Shown: piece by piece, positions 5,389-6,386 of the stretch
How positions within the stretch are numbered: the first letter of the stretch is position 1
Layout: each line of letters opens with the position of its first letter
Origin: Actinomycetota bacterium
GTDB taxonomy: Bacteria > Actinomycetota > Acidimicrobiia > Acidimicrobiales > Ilumatobacteraceae
DNA: 6,386 nt
Direction: 5' to 3'
Assembly (NCBI GenBank): GCA_009703975.1
Contig: WLFB01000081.1
Location: forward strand, 1 to 6,386
The notes under the pieces: model-generated
Told to the model about the DNA's origin: nothing
Database searches by the model: none
Seen by the model: only the letters and a program-made list of their open reading frames with translations
Position numbers and translations under genes: made by a program

Positions 5389-6386
5389 ATGAGTGAGAGA
5401 GCAAAAATCGTAATTATCGGTGGCGGAATCGCAGGATGCAGCGCTCTCTACCACCTCGCCAAAATGGGATGTACAGATGTTCTGTTACTCGAGCGAGACG
5501 AACTGACTTCGGGTTCTACTTGGCACGCTGCGGGCAATGTGCCGACATATTCAACTAGTTGGAGTGTGATGCAGGTGCAGAAATATACTGCTGCTCTTTA
5601 TCGCGAACTTGCTACCGATAAAGATTTTCCGATTAGTTATCACGTCACTGGCTCAGTTCGCCTTGCGCATAGTGAAGAACGCATGGCCGAGTTTCGCCAT
5701 GTAAAGAGCATGGCGCGTGCGAACAACATGGAGTACGACATGCTCACTCCAGCAGATCTCGTTGATCGATATCCGCTGATTAAGACGCACGATCTTCTCG
5801 GTGCACTTTGGGATCCACTAGACGGCGACATCGACCCATCGCAAGTTACTCAGGCGATGGCTCGTGCTGCACGCGCACTTGGTGCTCGTGTACGTCGTAA
5901 CGAGCGCGTCACTGCATTGCGTCAACACAAGAACTACGAATGGACTGTTACTACCAACGCTGCGGGCGTTGAAACTGAAATTGATTGTGAAATTGTCATC
6001 AACGCTGCTGGTTATCGTGCAGGCGAAGTAATGCAACTTATTGGTCGACATCTGCCGATCATGACAATGGCGCATCAATATTTAATTACTGAAGAGATCG
6101 ACGAACTTGCTGCACGAAGTGAGCCACTGCCATTGCTTCGCGACCCTGACACTTCGTATTACTTGCGTCAAGAGCGAAATGGTTTCATTCTCGGACCATA
6201 TGAATGGCAAGCAACGCCGATGTGGCTCGACGGAATTCCGGATCAATTTGCAAACATGTTGTGGCCCGATGAACTTGAGCGCCTTGAAAAACAAATTATT
6301 GATGCAGGCGAGCGAGTGCCAGTTTTGGCAGATGCCGGTATCGCGCGTGTCGTCAACGGACCAATCCCTTATGCGCCAGACGGCAA
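5389..6386 (+). CDS. second FAD-dependent N-methylglycine dehydrogenase-type protein, 3' end beyond window
   Basis: An open frame of 332 codons runs off the right edge. It encodes the DAO-type FAD domain of a dimethylglycine/sarcosine dehydrogenase relative: GGGIAG at 11-16, ER at 35-36, and STWHAAG at 43-49, whose H46 is the expected covalent FAD site. LDGDIDPSQVTQAMARAARALG (144-165) parallels the matching stretch of vertebrate dimethylglycine dehydrogenase, as recalled. It is a diverged paralogue of the 822-residue protein, sharing GCTDV and TWHAAG at equivalent places, but after WHAAG it differs (NVPTYSTSWS against LVGQLRATHN), which suggests a different substrate. A folate domain would be expected downstream but is not in the window. 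The start at 5389 is chosen because it leaves 10 residues before the FAD motif, as in the family. An in-frame ATG at 5359 would add 10 residues. Neither has a Shine-Dalgarno site. It is transcribed divergently from the operon. Confidence 0.92.
   Translation, partial: MSERAKIVIIGGGIAGCSALYHLAKMGCTDVLLLERDELTSGSTWHAAGNVPTYSTSWSVMQVQKYTAALYRELATDKDFPISYHVTGSVRLAHSEERMAEFRHVKSMARANNMEYDMLTPADLVDRYPLIKTHDLLGALWDPLDGDIDPSQVTQAMARAARALGARVRRNERVTALRQHKNYEWTVTTNAAGVETEIDCEIVINAAGYRAGEVMQLIGRHLPIMTMAHQYLITEEIDELAARSEPLPLLRDPDTSYYLRQERNGFILGPYEWQATPMWLDGIPDQFANMLWPDELERLEKQIIDAGERVPVLADAGIARVVNGPIPYAPDG

Noticed and set aside
1..6386. CRISPR arrays, insertion sequences or phage genes
   Set aside because: No regularly spaced repeats, terminal inverted repeats, transposase or phage-like proteins were found on either strand.

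Overview
The window looks like a piece of a free-living actinobacterial chromosome, possibly Acidimicrobiia or a related aquatic lineage. Three things suggest this. The base composition is moderate (judged by eye, not counted). The tRNA gene does not encode its CCA end. A secreted metzincin carries a short Cys/Lys-rich C-terminal tail of a kind I associate from memory with aquatic Actinobacteria. The taxonomic assignment is inference.

Layout from left to right: a tRNA-Arg(TCT) gene on the + strand (66-138) is followed 7 bases later by the 3' end of a secreted metalloprotease gene on the - strand (146-1081). Further right is a - strand operon. Its first gene (2781-5249) is an 822-residue FAD/folate-type N-methylglycine dehydrogenase (dimethylglycine/sarcosine dehydrogenase family). 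Its second is an MttB-superfamily amine methyltransferase gene (1167-2753) that is broken by one in-frame TGA codon at 2193-2195. A 139-base divergent intergenic region follows (5250-5388). Beyond it a second, paralogous FAD-dependent dehydrogenase reads rightward and leaves the window (5389-6386, 3' end missing).

The three metabolic genes fit stepwise N-demethylation of a quaternary amine such as glycine betaine. An MttB-type enzyme would remove the first methyl. Two covalent-FAD, folate-linked dehydrogenases would take the second and third methyls as formaldehyde equivalents onto tetrahydrofolate, ending at glycine. No corrinoid protein or corrinoid reductase gene is visible, so this route is inference.

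The most notable observation is the lone TGA. Both halves of the methyltransferase are in the same frame, keep family-like sequence right up to the stop on both sides, and together make a family-sized protein of 528 codons. The codon is TGA, not the TAG used for pyrrolysine in methanogen MttB, and it is far from the pyrrolysine position. A recent nonsense mutation, a sequencing error, UGA recoding (selenocysteine or an opal suppressor) and expression as two polypeptides cannot be told apart from this window alone.
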